DNA of 64,000 nucleotides. Source: Pseudomonas fluorescens (lineage in GTDB: Bacteria; Pseudomonadota; Gammaproteobacteria; Pseudomonadales; Pseudomonadaceae). The notes under the pieces were generated by a model. The model was given only the letters and a program-made list of their open reading frames with translations. It was not told the DNA's origin and did no database searches. The position numbers and the translations under genes were made by a program. The DNA is taken from positions 1-64,000 of the forward strand of contig NZ_MSDF01000031.1 of assembly GCF_002022275.1 (NCBI RefSeq), written 5' to 3'. Shown here one piece after another: positions 35,450-46,267 of the stretch. Every line of letters starts with the position of its first letter. Position 1 is the first letter of the stretch.

Positions 35450-35498
35450 CCTGTTCGCGCAAAGCGGCATCCACGGCTAGATTAGCTGTAAGCCCCCA

Positions 35499-35531
35499 GG
35501 ATTACTCCTACAAGCAGTTCGGATTACCCCT
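35499..35531 (+). promoter_or_regulatory. Phased direct repeats upstream of the BvgA-like gene
   Basis: GGATTACTCCT (35499-35509) and GGATTACCCCT (35521-35531) are 22 bp apart, two helical turns. The 304-bp gap 35450-35753 also has a second pair (GCTGTAAGC at two places) but no gene. Candidate binding sites for the response regulator encoded next. Confidence 0.4.
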
Positions 35532-35753
35532 TCGGTCGAAACGTCATTTCGTTGTTAACGTTGCGCGCTTCCAGCTAGACGGTCGCCACCGTTTGGCTGT
35601 AAGCGATCAACCTGTTTTTCAAGCGAAGGGACCAGGCAAAGCCTGACAGTCGTTCTGAGAGAGTGCGGTACCGCTGGTCGGAACTGTCATTTCTCACAGG
35701 TACCTGTGTCCCATGTGATGTGTAAGGGTATCTGCCCTCCGAGGGGGAGTTTT

Positions 35754-36380
35754 ATGTCTACCGCGTTAATAGCCGATGATCACCCGTTTATTCGTAGCAC
35801 CGTCAAGTTTCTGTTAAAGCAGGAAGGTTTCATCACCATTTACGAAGCCGCCAACGGTGCTGATGCCATGCAGACTGCTCGGGAAAAGCGCCCGGATTTG
35901 ATGATCCTCGATTTGGGCATGCCCAAACTTGGCGGGTTAGAGGTTATCGGTCGGATCAACGCCTTGGGCCTGCCTTGTAAGATCCTTGTGCTGACAGGGT
36001 TTTCTGCAGAGCATTTTTCCGCTCGGTGTTTGCGCGCCGGGGCCAGTGGGTATGTCGGGAAGGCCGCTGATCTGGGCGACCTGCAAAAGGCGATCAAGGC
36101 TGTAATGTCGGGCTACAGTTGCTTTCCCAGCTTGCCGAGCAGTTCGGTGCGCCGTGACGATTTGCAATCTACGGAAGAAGATCTGGTTCACTCGCTTTCG
36201 GACCGAGAGTTGGCGGTGTTGCAGATGCTGGCGCTGGGGCTGGGCAATAACGAAATCGCCGAACGGATGCTCCTGAGCCACAAGACCATCAGTACCTATA
36301 AAACACGCCTCAAGGAGAAGCTGAACATAGACTCGGTGGTGCACATGGCCAAGTTCGCCCAGCGTAACGGTTTGATCTGA
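35754..36380 (+). CDS. NarL/LuxR-type response regulator (BvgA/EvgA-like)
   Basis: 208 residues. Receiver domain 1-120 with acidic pocket ADDH and phospho-acceptor Asp53 (LMILDLGMPKLGG); C-terminal LuxR HTH (about 145-205, LSDRELAVLQMLALGLGNNE, LLSHKTISTYKTRLKEKLNI). ATG 35754 lies after GAGGGGGAGTTTT. Six bp before a BvgS-type hybrid kinase, so it is the output of that phosphorelay. No adhesin or virulence target is adjacent. Confidence 0.92.
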   Translation: MSTALIADDHPFIRSTVKFLLKQEGFITIYEAANGADAMQTAREKRPDLMILDLGMPKLGGLEVIGRINALGLPCKILVLTGFSAEHFSARCLRAGASGYVGKAADLGDLQKAIKAVMSGYSCFPSLPSSSVRRDDLQSTEEDLVHSLSDRELAVLQMLALGLGNNEIAERMLLSHKTISTYKTRLKEKLNIDSVVHMAKFAQRNGLI

Positions 36381-36386
36381 TTCAAC

Positions 36387-39300
36387 ATGACCATTGTCCG
36401 GATTCGAAGGCTCATCATTACCTTGCTGGTGAGCGTGCTGCCGATGATGGCGTTTGCCCTTGATGAGCCCCACCCTCTGAATCTGGTGGGGCATTCCAGT
36501 TTCAAGGGCCAACCCGCAGAGCTGGGCGACGCTGATTGGCACTGGCTGCGAGAGCGGCGGGTCTTGTTGATGGGGGTATCGGGTGCCGAGTACCGCCCGC
36601 TCGAATCGACCAATAACAACGACGACATTGAGGGCATTACGCCCGACTATGCGCAGTTGCTTGCTCAGGCGCTGAACATCTCTGTCGAGGTGCGTCACTA
36701 CGACACCCGCGACGAGGTGATTGAAGCGCTCAAGCAGGGCAAAGTTGATTTACTCGGTTCGGCCAACGGTTTTGAAGCCGCCGATGCGCAGCTGGTGTTG
36801 TCCCGTTCCTACGCCAATGATCAGCCGGTGCTGGTTACCCGCACGGGTGACAGCCAGTCCCTGACGGACGATCTGGCTGGCAAGCGTGTCGCGATGCTTT
36901 ACCACTACATGCCGCCCGACGTCGTGAAGGCCTTCTACCCCAACGCCAGAATAGAGCTGTTTCCTTCGATTTTTGAGGCCATCGCAGCTGTCGCATTTGG
37001 CCGGGCGGACGTTTATCTCGGCGACTCGATTACTGCCAATTACCAGATCAGCCGCAACCATCTCAACAATGTACAAATGGCGGACTTTTCTGAACTGGAG
37101 TCCAACGCCTTCGCCTTCGCCGTCTCCCGCGACAACATCCGGTTGCTGCGCATTATCAATTCGGCGCTGAGGGCGATCCCGGCGGATGAGCAGATGGAAA
37201 TATTGCGCCGTTGGAGCGGTGGGAACCTGGGCCTGCTCGGTGCCGAACGGTTGCACTTGAGCACCCGTGAGCAGCGCTGGGTGCAGCGGCACCCTCGGGT
37301 CAGGGTGGTCGCGTCTGACCAGATGCTGCCTTTGGCATCTTTTACGGCGCAAGGGCAACAAGAGGGCTTGAGTGCCGATGTGTTGTCCCGGATCAGTTTG
37401 CGTACAGGGTTGAAGTTCGACGTCGTTTCGGGCGGCTCGATGCCCCAGCAGATTGACGCCGTCAGCACAGGCAAGGCCGACATGATGGCAGTGGTGACGC
37501 CCACCATTGAGGGCTCCGACCAAGTGCGCTTTACCCGACCTTACCTGACCACGCCGCGGGTACTGATTACTCGCGTCGATGACCCCGATACGATGACCCT
37601 GGAGGATATGGTTGGAAAGCGTCTCGCGGTGCCGCGTGGCGACGCGGTGCGAGAACTGATCAATCGTGATTACCCGGGTATCCAGTTTGTGGAGGCCGAT
37701 AATCCTACCCATGCCATGGCGCTGGTAGCCAATGGCAGTGCGCAGGGGGCGGTCAACTCGCTAGTTAATGCGCGCTACCTGATCGCGCTTCAATACCGTG
37801 ACACGTTGCAGGTCACCAGCACTGTGGGCTCTGAGCCAGCGCGTATGACGTTCGGGGTCAACCGGGGCCAGTTGGAGCTGTATTCCATACTGGACAAGGC
37901 GTTGCTGAGCATTCCACCTCAGGAAATGGACGATTTGATCAGCCCCTGGCGCACGGATGTAGTCATTGAAGACCATTGGCTACGTCATCGCAGCGCAATC
38001 ATTCAAGGGTTCGGCCTGGCGGCGATATTGTTGCTGATCACCCTGGGCTGGGCCATTTACCTGCGCAGGCTGATACGCAAGCGTAGCGAGGCCGAACGAG
38101 CGTTAAGCGACCAGATGCGGTTCATGCGTGTACTGATTGACGACACGCCCTATCCGATTTACGTGCGTGATCGCCAGGGCCGCTTGATGGCCTGCAACAG
38201 TGCTTACCTGGCGGTGTTTGGCTTCAAGCTTGAAGGGGTAATCGGCAAGACAGTGATTGAAACCGACACCGGCAACACCCCTCAGGCCCAGTCCTTCCAT
38301 GAGGATTATCTGCGGCTGATGGTTGACGGAGCACCGGTGATTAACGACCGGATACTCAAAGTGCCCAGCGGCAAGGTATTGACCATCTATCATTGGATGC
38401 TGCCGTACCGCGACGCCGATGAAAACGTCGTGGGTATGATTGGCGGCTGGGTGGATGTGAGCGAGCGCCAGCAATTGTTGGGGCAACTGCAGGAGGCCAA
38501 GGATGAGGCCGACGCCGCCAACCGTGCCAAGACCACGTTTCTGGCAACCATGAGCCACGAGATCCGTACGCCTATCAACGCAGTTAACGGAATGCTCGAA
38601 CTGGTCCTTGAAAACGCCAATCTCAGTCTCTCCGACCGAGATGCGTTGGAAATTGCTTCGGTGGCATCGCGCAGCATGCTGGAGTTGATCGGCGATATTC
38701 TTGATATTGCGCGGATTGAGTCCGGCCATCTGTCGCTGACCCAGGAGTCGGCAAACCTGTTTGAGTTGCTGACCTCAGTGGCGCGGGTCTTCGAGGGGCT
38801 GGCGCGGGATAAGGGGGTGGCGTTGCGGGTGGAGCTGAACCCGTCAATTGATTGCACTGTGCTGGTTGACCCCTTGCGGTTCAAGCAGGTGGTATCCAAC
38901 CTGCTGAGCAATGCCATCAAGTTTACCGACCAAGGCCATGTGCTATTGATTGGGCGCAGTGCGCGGTCATCCGATGCCAGCCATCTGAACCTCGAGTTGT
39001 CGGTAGAAGACAGCGGCAGGGGCATCAGCGCGCACGATCAGAAACGGCTGTTCAATCTGTTTATTCAGGACAGCAATAACGAACAGTCGGCCCGTAGCGG
39101 CTCGGGGTTGGGCTTGGTGATCAGCCGCAACCTGTGTGAAATGATGGGCGGCAATCTGCAGTTGAGCAGCGTACTCGATAAGGGCACACGGGTGGATGTA
39201 ACGTTGGCATTGGCCAGGAGCGACGCATTGCCGGTTGAGGTGTCAGCCCCCGTACTGCAATCCCCGCAGACCCGTGTGTTGTCGACCCTGGTGATCGATG

Positions 39301-40007
39301 ATTACCCGGCCAACCGCCTGCTATTGGCTCGGCAACTGAGCCATTTGGGCCATCAAGTCACCACGGCCGAAGACGGTGCCAAAGGGTTTGAGCTGTGGCA
39401 AACCGGGCATCCTGATGTGGTCATCACCGATCTGAATATGCCGGTCATGGATGGCCACACCCTGGCCCGTAGTATCCGTGAGAAAGAGCGTGCGCAAGGT
39501 CTGGTACCGTGCCTGCTCCTGGGGTTTACCGCCAATGCGCAACCGGAAGAAGCCGAACGCTGGCGGCAATCGGACATGGATGGTTGTCTGTTCAAACCCG
39601 CCGGATTGGACGACTTACGGTCGGCATTGGCTTCGCTCACGACCAACCCGGCCACACCTGAAGTTAAGGTGGCGTTTGATTTGAGTACATTGATCATGCT
39701 GACGGAGGGTGATGATGCCGCGCTCACGGAGCTCTTGCAGACGTTACTCGACAGCCTGAAGACGGACCGTGCGCTGCTGCCCTCTCTGCAACGTCAGGGC
39801 AACTTTCATGCGCTGCATGACCTCGCCCATCGAATCAAAGGTGGCGCGCGAATGGTTAAAGCCGAGGCGCTGATCGCCTGCTGCGAGGTGTTGGAGGGTG
39901 TAAGCGTACGGCAGGAGCACCACGCACTGAGCGAGGCTGCCGACGCGACAGGTCAGGCGCTGGACGATCTGCATGCCGGGTTGAGCGCTTTTTGCAATCA
40001 GCGTTGA
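36387..40007 (+). CDS. BvgS-type unorthodox hybrid sensor histidine kinase
   Basis: 1206 residues. Signal peptide (1-25), two periplasmic Venus-flytrap domains of the SBP3 type (about 55-280 and 295-530), one membrane helix (about 545-567, IIQGFGLAAILLLITLGWAI), a PAS domain (590-690), HisKA with phospho-acceptor His724 (ATMSHEIRTPINAV), HATPase (to about 950, GSGLGLVISRNLCEM), a receiver with Asp1015 (VVITDLNMPVMDGH) and an HPt domain with His1148 (LAHRIKGGARMV). This is the complete four-step BvgS/EvgS phosphorelay. It should phosphorylate the upstream LuxR-type regulator. The signal sensed is unknown; BvgS relatives respond to nicotinate, sulfate or pH. Confidence 0.95.
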   Translation: MTIVRIRRLIITLLVSVLPMMAFALDEPHPLNLVGHSSFKGQPAELGDADWHWLRERRVLLMGVSGAEYRPLESTNNNDDIEGITPDYAQLLAQALNISVEVRHYDTRDEVIEALKQGKVDLLGSANGFEAADAQLVLSRSYANDQPVLVTRTGDSQSLTDDLAGKRVAMLYHYMPPDVVKAFYPNARIELFPSIFEAIAAVAFGRADVYLGDSITANYQISRNHLNNVQMADFSELESNAFAFAVSRDNIRLLRIINSALRAIPADEQMEILRRWSGGNLGLLGAERLHLSTREQRWVQRHPRVRVVASDQMLPLASFTAQGQQEGLSADVLSRISLRTGLKFDVVSGGSMPQQIDAVSTGKADMMAVVTPTIEGSDQVRFTRPYLTTPRVLITRVDDPDTMTLEDMVGKRLAVPRGDAVRELINRDYPGIQFVEADNPTHAMALVANGSAQGAVNSLVNARYLIALQYRDTLQVTSTVGSEPARMTFGVNRGQLELYSILDKALLSIPPQEMDDLISPWRTDVVIEDHWLRHRSAIIQGFGLAAILLLITLGWAIYLRRLIRKRSEAERALSDQMRFMRVLIDDTPYPIYVRDRQGRLMACNSAYLAVFGFKLEGVIGKTVIETDTGNTPQAQSFHEDYLRLMVDGAPVINDRILKVPSGKVLTIYHWMLPYRDADENVVGMIGGWVDVSERQQLLGQLQEAKDEADAANRAKTTFLATMSHEIRTPINAVNGMLELVLENANLSLSDRDALEIASVASRSMLELIGDILDIARIESGHLSLTQESANLFELLTSVARVFEGLARDKGVALRVELNPSIDCTVLVDPLRFKQVVSNLLSNAIKFTDQGHVLLIGRSARSSDASHLNLELSVEDSGRGISAHDQKRLFNLFIQDSNNEQSARSGSGLGLVISRNLCEMMGGNLQLSSVLDKGTRVDVTLALARSDALPVEVSAPVLQSPQTRVLSTLVIDDYPANRLLLARQLSHLGHQVTTAEDGAKGFELWQTGHPDVVITDLNMPVMDGHTLARSIREKERAQGLVPCLLLGFTANAQPEEAERWRQSDMDGCLFKPAGLDDLRSALASLTTNPATPEVKVAFDLSTLIMLTEGDDAALTELLQTLLDSLKTDRALLPSLQRQGNFHALHDLAHRIKGGARMVKAEALIACCEVLEGVSVRQEHHALSEAADATGQALDDLHAGLSAFCNQR

Positions 40008-40141
40008 CGGCGGTTGATTGCCATTCGGTGGATTTGGGAGAACTCCTACGCGAAGTGGGAACAAGCCTGATTTTGTCTTCTGGATATGTCTGGAGAATGG
40101 GCGACGCTCACTGACGAGCACTGCCTGCCCAGGGGTTTGCC

Positions 40142-40564
40142 ATGCCGAACAAAGCACTGACCATCCTGATTGCCGATGAACAACACCTGCAACGTTTGTA
40201 CATCGAGAAAATGCTGAACCGATTGGGGTATCACCGAATTGTCCCGGTGCAAACCTTCGAAGAAATCCAGATTCTGACCGCCATCCCGGCCGAGCCTTTT
40301 GATGTGCTGATCATCAATGCCGGGTTGACGGCCGATACGTGCGAGCCGCAGCCCCAGGTGCGCCATGTGCTGGTCTACGACCACGTGGACCTGGGGGCGC
40401 GCGCCGGCGCAACGCCAGCAGTGCAGGTGCGGCTGCCCGGGGTGCCCGACAACGTCAACCTCGAACATTTCATGGATTTCATCGACCCACCCGAGGCCAC
40501 TCAAGGCCTGCGGGTGTTGCCGTGGCTGCGGGAATTATCCCGCACCCCCGTGGCCGGGGTTTAA
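40142..40564 (+). CDS. Degenerate receiver-domain protein (phospho-acceptor Asp replaced by Asn)
   Basis: 140 residues. The N-terminal CheY-like fold is clear (ALTILIADEQHLQRLYIEKM), with the acidic pocket DE at 12-13. However the beta-3 end reads FDVLIINAG, with Asn59 where the phosphorylated Asp normally is. No output domain; the tail (PPEATQGLRVLPWLRELSRT) is short. It follows the BvgS-like kinase by 134 bp and may be a phosphorylation-independent adaptor of that system. ATG 40142 follows a moderate ribosome site. Its stop overlaps that of dkgB. Confidence 0.75.
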   Translation: MPNKALTILIADEQHLQRLYIEKMLNRLGYHRIVPVQTFEEIQILTAIPAEPFDVLIINAGLTADTCEPQPQVRHVLVYDHVDLGARAGATPAVQVRLPGVPDNVNLEHFMDFIDPPEATQGLRVLPWLRELSRTPVAGV

Positions 40565-41379
40565 TCCCACTTCGGCGCAAGGCCCTTGGGGCTGGTCAAG
40601 CGGTGGCCGCGCTCGAGGCTGGCGATCTGTGCGATGTCGGCAGCGCTCAAGGTCAGTTGCGGGGCCTTGAGGTTGCTTTCCAGGTTGGCGCGTTTGGTCG
40701 ATGACGGGATCACCGCATAGCCCAATTGCATGGCCCAGGCCAGGGTGACTTGCGCCGGCGTGGCCTGATGGCGTTCGGCGATTTGCTCGATTACCGGGTC
40801 TTTCAGCACTTCGCCGTAGGCGAGGGTCATGTACGAAGTGATCTGGATGCCATTGGCGGTGGCGAAATCCACCACCTCGCGGTTTTGCAGGTAGGGGTGC
40901 AGTTCGATCTGGTTGGTGGCGATGTTTTCGGCACCCACTGCGGCAATCGCCTGCTTCATCAGATCGATGGTGAAGTTGGAAATACCGATCTGACGCGTCA
41001 GGCCCAAGCGTTTGGCCTCCAGCAACTGGCCCATGAACTCGGCGACGGGTACCTGATCTTCCGGTGATGGCCAGTGGATCAGTGTGAGGTCCAGGTAGTC
41101 GGTCTGCAGTTTGCGCAGGCTCTCTTTAAGGCTTGGAATCAACTGGCCTTCGGCGAAGTGGGAGACCCAGATTTTGCTGGTGATGAACAGCTCGTCGCGT
41201 GGCACGCCGCTGTCGGCGATGGCTTGGCCCACATCGGCTTCGTTCTCATAAATCTGCGCGGTGTCGACCACGCGGTAGCCCAGCTCCAGGCCGGTGCTGA
41301 CAGAGTCGATCACCACCTGGCCTTGCAGGCGAAAGGTGCCGAGGCCAAAGGCGGGAACGTGTGGGTTGGGGATAGACAT
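40561..41379 (-). CDS. dkgB: 2,5-diketo-D-gluconate reductase B (aldo/keto reductase)
   Basis: 272 residues, very close in pattern to E. coli DkgB (FGLGTFRLQGQVVIDSVSTG, LTLIHWPSPEDQVPVAEFMG, GLTRQIGISNFT, QIELHPYLQNR, AYGEVLKDPVIEQIA). Catalytic tetrad Asp39, Tyr44, Lys69, His102. It reduces 2,5-diketogluconate and other carbonyls such as methylglyoxal with NADPH. ATG 41379 is preceded by CAGGAGTTACTG. Monocistronic. Confidence 0.92.
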   Translation of the reverse strand: MSIPNPHVPAFGLGTFRLQGQVVIDSVSTGLELGYRVVDTAQIYENEADVGQAIADSGVPRDELFITSKIWVSHFAEGQLIPSLKESLRKLQTDYLDLTLIHWPSPEDQVPVAEFMGQLLEAKRLGLTRQIGISNFTIDLMKQAIAAVGAENIATNQIELHPYLQNREVVDFATANGIQITSYMTLAYGEVLKDPVIEQIAERHQATPAQVTLAWAMQLGYAVIPSSTKRANLESNLKAPQLTLSAADIAQIASLERGHRLTSPKGLAPKWD

Positions 41380-41576
41380 CAGTAACTCCTGAAGGGGGTG
41401 TGAACAATGGAGTCGAGTATCCGCCCGTCGTTCCTTCGGAAAAACCGTCGAACCCGAAAAGGACTTTTGACCTGAAGTCACGAGTGTCGATTACGTCAGA
41501 AAATCCACGGCTTCACTTGCCAGGAACGGGTATTGCGCGGTATTTCAGAACTCCCCCTATCAGCCCGGAACTCGCC

Positions 41577-41972
41577 ATGACCCAACACCTCACCGAATAC
41601 GCCGACGCCAGCCCTGAAGTGCGCGCGGTCTATGACGACATCATGCAAACGCGCAAGGTCGACCAGGTGAACAACTTCTGGAAATGCCTGGCGGCCCACC
41701 CGCCGACCTTGCGCCGCACCTGGGAAAGCCTCAAGGAAATCATGGCGCCGGGTGCCCTGGACCCGTTGACCAAGGAGCTGCTTTACGTGGCCGTGAGCGT
41801 GACCAACAATTGCCCGTACTGCATCGCGTCCCACACCGCTGCGGCGCGCAAGGCCGGCATGACCGATGCGATGTTTGGCGAGCTGCAGGCGGTGGTGGGC
41901 ATGGCCAATGAAACCAACCGCCTGGCCACCGGCTATCGTGTGCCGGTGGACGAGGCGTTCAAGCTGCCATGA
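41577..41972 (+). CDS. AhpD-like / carboxymuconolactone decarboxylase family protein
   Basis: 131 residues. The redox motif NNCPYCIASH (CxxC plus His) and preceding LDPLTKELLYVAVSVT are characteristic of AhpD-like peroxidase-family proteins. These act as thiol peroxidases or disulfide reductants; the exact role is unknown. ATG 41577 (MTQHLTEYADASPEVRAVYD) is chosen for the family N-terminus and the upstream CCGGAACTCGCC. Convergent with the PP2C gene, 6 bp apart. Confidence 0.88.
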   Translation: MTQHLTEYADASPEVRAVYDDIMQTRKVDQVNNFWKCLAAHPPTLRRTWESLKEIMAPGALDPLTKELLYVAVSVTNNCPYCIASHTAAARKAGMTDAMFGELQAVVGMANETNRLATGYRVPVDEAFKLP

Positions 41973-41978
41973 GCCCGG

Positions 41979-42790
41979 TCAGCGGTCGAGCCAGGCGAGT
42001 AGCACCGTCACGTTATCGCGCCCGGCATACTCGCGGGTGAGGTCGATCAGCCGCTGACAGGCGATGTCCAGCGAGTCGCGACGGGCGATGGCGAGCACCT
42101 CGAGCATTTCCAGGTGCGGTACGCAGCCGTGCAGGCCGTCGCTGCACAGCATCAGCAGGTCGCCCGGCTGTACAGGTTGCACACGTACTTGCGGCTCCAC
42201 CCGTGGCCCCGGCCCTATCGCTTGCAGCAACAGGTTGCGTGCGGGCAGTCGATCGACCTTGCCGGCTTCGAGGGCTTGCTGGTACCAGGTCTGGTCGCGG
42301 GTCAACAGGCTCAATTCTCCTTCGCGGTAACGGTATAAACGACTGTCACCCACGTGAAACACCAGCAACGGGCCGTCGGCCTGTGGGCGCCACACCCCGG
42401 TGAGCGTGGTGCCCATCCCGCTGCCTTCGCTCATGTGGCGTGCCACGTTCTGCTGGAAGACGCACTGGTTCACCTGGTCGAGGGCGTTGTGCAACTGGCT
42501 GGCGGCTTGCATGTCCGGGTCCGACCAAGTGGCGTCCGGGTCGGCGTCGGGGTCCACCGGGTTGACCGAATGGGCTTTCAGGGCCTGGCGCAGGCTGATC
42601 AGTGCCTGGGCGCTGGCCAGCGCGCCCGCCTCATGGCCGCCCATGCCGTCGGCCACAGCCAGCAGCCCCAGGTCGGGCTCTACCAGAAAATTGTCTTCAT
42701 TACTCTGGCGCACCGAACCGACATCGCTGACCCCATAGGCCACCGCGGTGGCCAGAGAGTGCGGCCCGCAGGCGCTGAGTGGGGAATCAG

Positions 42791-42794
<4 letters not shown>
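41979..42794 (-). CDS. PP2C-type Ser/Thr protein phosphatase
   Basis: 271 residues. Metal-binding and catalytic motifs of bacterial PP2C are intact: GSVRQSNEDNF, LLAVADGMGGHEAG, GMGTTLTG, FHVGDSRLYRY, LLMLCSDGLHG and GRDNVTVLL. No membrane segment. ATG 42794 overlaps the kinase stop (ATGA), so kinase and phosphatase are made in a coupled manner and the phosphatase should reverse the kinase's action. Fourth gene of the FecR/DUF3365/kinase/PP2C operon. Resembles type VI PppA, but no type VI structural genes are in the window. Confidence 0.93.
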
Positions 42795-44236
<1,442 letters not shown>

Positions 44237-44246
44237 GATCGCGGAC

Positions 44247-45125
44247 CTATTCCTCAAGCATCTTCATGGCGCTGACCAGGCTGGTGCGCATGCGGCCGAA
44301 CGACTGGCCCAGGCGCGCCAACTCGTCCTTGCCGCTGATGTCCATCTCCGGTACGTCGGTTTCACCCAGGCTGACCCGGTCGGCCAGTGCCGACATCTGT
44401 CGCAGGCGGCGGGTGACGAACAGGTGCACGGCCACGTTTAACGCGACGAACAGCACAGCGAAAATCCCCAGCATCGACAGCATGTAGCTGTGCAGCATGC
44501 TTCGGGCGCGTTGCAGTGGCAGGTCGAGTGGCACCGTGACCAGTTGCGCACCGATGGTGTCGTTGAGTTTCCAGCCAAAGCCGTTCACCGCGCCGTAGAT
44601 ATCGACCATGGTTTTCGGCGCCGCGTCCGGGGTGCTGTGGCATGCCAGGCAGGCGCCGTCCTTGATCTGGATGGGCCGTGCGATGTACAGCGCCGCGCCT
44701 TTATCGTCGTTGCGCTCGCCAACCATTTCGTCAGTTTGCGGCTGGCTGCGCAGGTTATTGATCAGGGATTTCTCCCAGTCGTTGGCCAGGTCGCGTGGGT
44801 TTGTCGGGTTGAGCGTGGCCTCTTTATAGGCGTAGTCCGGGTAGGACTTGAGCAGTTCCTGCAGGTGCGAAATGGCCGCGAAGTCCGGCACTGACTGCGG
44901 CAGGAACTGGAATTTCAGGCGGTTTTCCAGCAGCGGCACGATTTGCTCGGCGGTGTAGGTGCTGGCGGCGGAGGCCGAGCGCATCAGCATGCGCGCAGTT
45001 TCCAGGGTTTCCCTGCGCGCACTTTGCTGCAGCATGTAGTTAGTGGAGAGGCTGGTGGCAATAAAACCGACGATAAATACCGCCAGAAACACCACGTTGA
45101 ATTTAACCGCGAGTGACAATTTCAT
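44247..45125 (-). CDS. Membrane sensor with c-type heme motif (DUF3365) and HAMP domain
   Basis: 292 residues. Membrane helix 1 at 8-29, a periplasmic domain with the c-type heme attachment motif C159-L-A-C162-H163 inside ARPIQIKDGACLACHSTPD, membrane helix 2 at about 214-236 and a cytoplasmic HAMP domain (238-290). The periplasmic domain fits DUF3365/Tll0287, a heme-binding redox sensor fold. There is no kinase or methyl-accepting region after HAMP, so output probably goes to the Ser/Thr kinase encoded 10 bp downstream. ATG 45125. Confidence 0.88.
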   Translation of the reverse strand: MKLSLAVKFNVVFLAVFIVGFIATSLSTNYMLQQSARRETLETARMLMRSASAASTYTAEQIVPLLENRLKFQFLPQSVPDFAAISHLQELLKSYPDYAYKEATLNPTNPRDLANDWEKSLINNLRSQPQTDEMVGERNDDKGAALYIARPIQIKDGACLACHSTPDAAPKTMVDIYGAVNGFGWKLNDTIGAQLVTVPLDLPLQRARSMLHSYMLSMLGIFAVLFVALNVAVHLFVTRRLRQMSALADRVSLGETDVPEMDISGKDELARLGQSFGRMRTSLVSAMKMLEE

Positions 45126-45155
45126 AAGGACCTTCGGGGACCGGCGTAAAGAGGA

Positions 45156-46004
45156 TCAGCGCGCATTTTTGCGACGCTCCAGGCGCAGCAGCTCCAGCTC
45201 CCACGCCAGCACCCCGCCGCGGTTGGCTTTCACCGCCTGCAGGAACGCCGGGTCGTTAAGTCGCGGTGCAAAGCGGCTGGCAAGCATTTGCTGGCTGAGG
45301 TTCAGCGGGCTGACGACCCATGGCGCGATGTCTTCATAGCTCACGTCACGTTCTTTGTTGGGCTCTGCCGCCTTGGGGGTTTTCTTGCCCAGTGGCACCA
45401 GCGGGTCAAGGAACTGCGGGGGCAGTGCGTCGATAAAAGCCTGCTCGGGGCGCGGGACGATCTTGAGCGCTGCGTCGCCCACACGTTGTGCAAAGTCTTC
45501 GTGGCCAAGGGTTACGCTGTGGTCAGCCTTGCCGTGGCTGTCCAGCTCGCTGACCACTTGGCTGCCGTCTTCGACGAATATTTCGGTCTGACGTTTGCCC
45601 ACGTGGATCACGCTGGCGCTGTTGGTCAAGGTAAACGCCAGGCCACCGGTGGTGACGGCGAGGTTGGCGTGGCTGCTGCCGGCAACCGGTTGCAGTTTCA
45701 GCCAGCCATTGAGCAGGTTGATCTGCGCGGCCTTGCTGTTGGTGGCGATGAGGATGCGCGTGTCCGGCCCCAATGCCAGGGTGGCAGCCGCAAGGCCTTC
45801 GATCTGGATGCCCGCGGCACCGGTTTGCAGAATATCGCCGCCTTGCAACCGGGTGCCGGGCCCCACGGTATAGAGGGTGGTGGCGCGAATCAGCTTCAGC
45901 GGTTTTTCCGCATAGGCGATCACAGCAATGTTGGCGGGCGCTGCATGGGCCAGCGATAGCTGGAGCAGGCCGGCGAGGAGCAGGGCTATCGAACGTTTCT
46001 TCAC
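45156..46004 (-). CDS. FecR-domain periplasmic protein
   Basis: 282 residues from GTG 46004; signal peptide KKRSIALLLAGLLQLSLAHA. The FecR core is seen in GTRLQGGDILQTGAAGIQIE, LALGPDTRILIATNSKAAQI and VTTGGLAFTLTNSASVIHVG. This is the periplasmic FecR/LPS-like beta domain without the usual anti-sigma N-terminus, and no ECF sigma gene is adjacent. First of the four-gene operon; 30 bp to the heme/HAMP sensor. It may be a sensory partner or a cell-envelope ligand of the sensor. A GTG 12 codons upstream is an alternative start. Confidence 0.85.
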   Translation of the reverse strand: MKKRSIALLLAGLLQLSLAHAAPANIAVIAYAEKPLKLIRATTLYTVGPGTRLQGGDILQTGAAGIQIEGLAAATLALGPDTRILIATNSKAAQINLLNGWLKLQPVAGSSHANLAVTTGGLAFTLTNSASVIHVGKRQTEIFVEDGSQVVSELDSHGKADHSVTLGHEDFAQRVGDAALKIVPRPEQAFIDALPPQFLDPLVPLGKKTPKAAEPNKERDVSYEDIAPWVVSPLNLSQQMLASRFAPRLNDPAFLQAVKANRGGVLAWELELLRLERRKNAR

Positions 46005-46148
46005 GGGGGCGCCATCTATCGAACTCTTGGGGTCAGGCACCGATGCTGCATCTGCAGCCGGTGTTCGTGCGTGCGCAAGGCGCCGCAGGGCCGAAGGCTA
46101 CCGGCTGGAGGGGTGTAGGAAGAAGACAATTATCTGCATGGAAAAGGC

Positions 46149-46170
46149 TGATTTCGATTAAGCGAAATCA
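46149..46170. promoter_or_regulatory. 22-bp palindrome in the FecR / LSGC-gene intergenic region
   Basis: Perfect 8-bp inverted repeat TGATTTCG / CGAAATCA with a 6-bp centre, 98 bp before the LSGC gene and 145 bp before fecR-like. Candidate operator for one or both divergent units. Confidence 0.5.
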
Positions 46171-46267
46171 TGGAATAAAGCATCGCAGGAGGGTGTTCTT
46201 CTGATGTTCGAACGGCGTTTTCAGGGATCGGAGAGACGTCTGCATCCTCCCCTTGCCTGGAGTCTTT

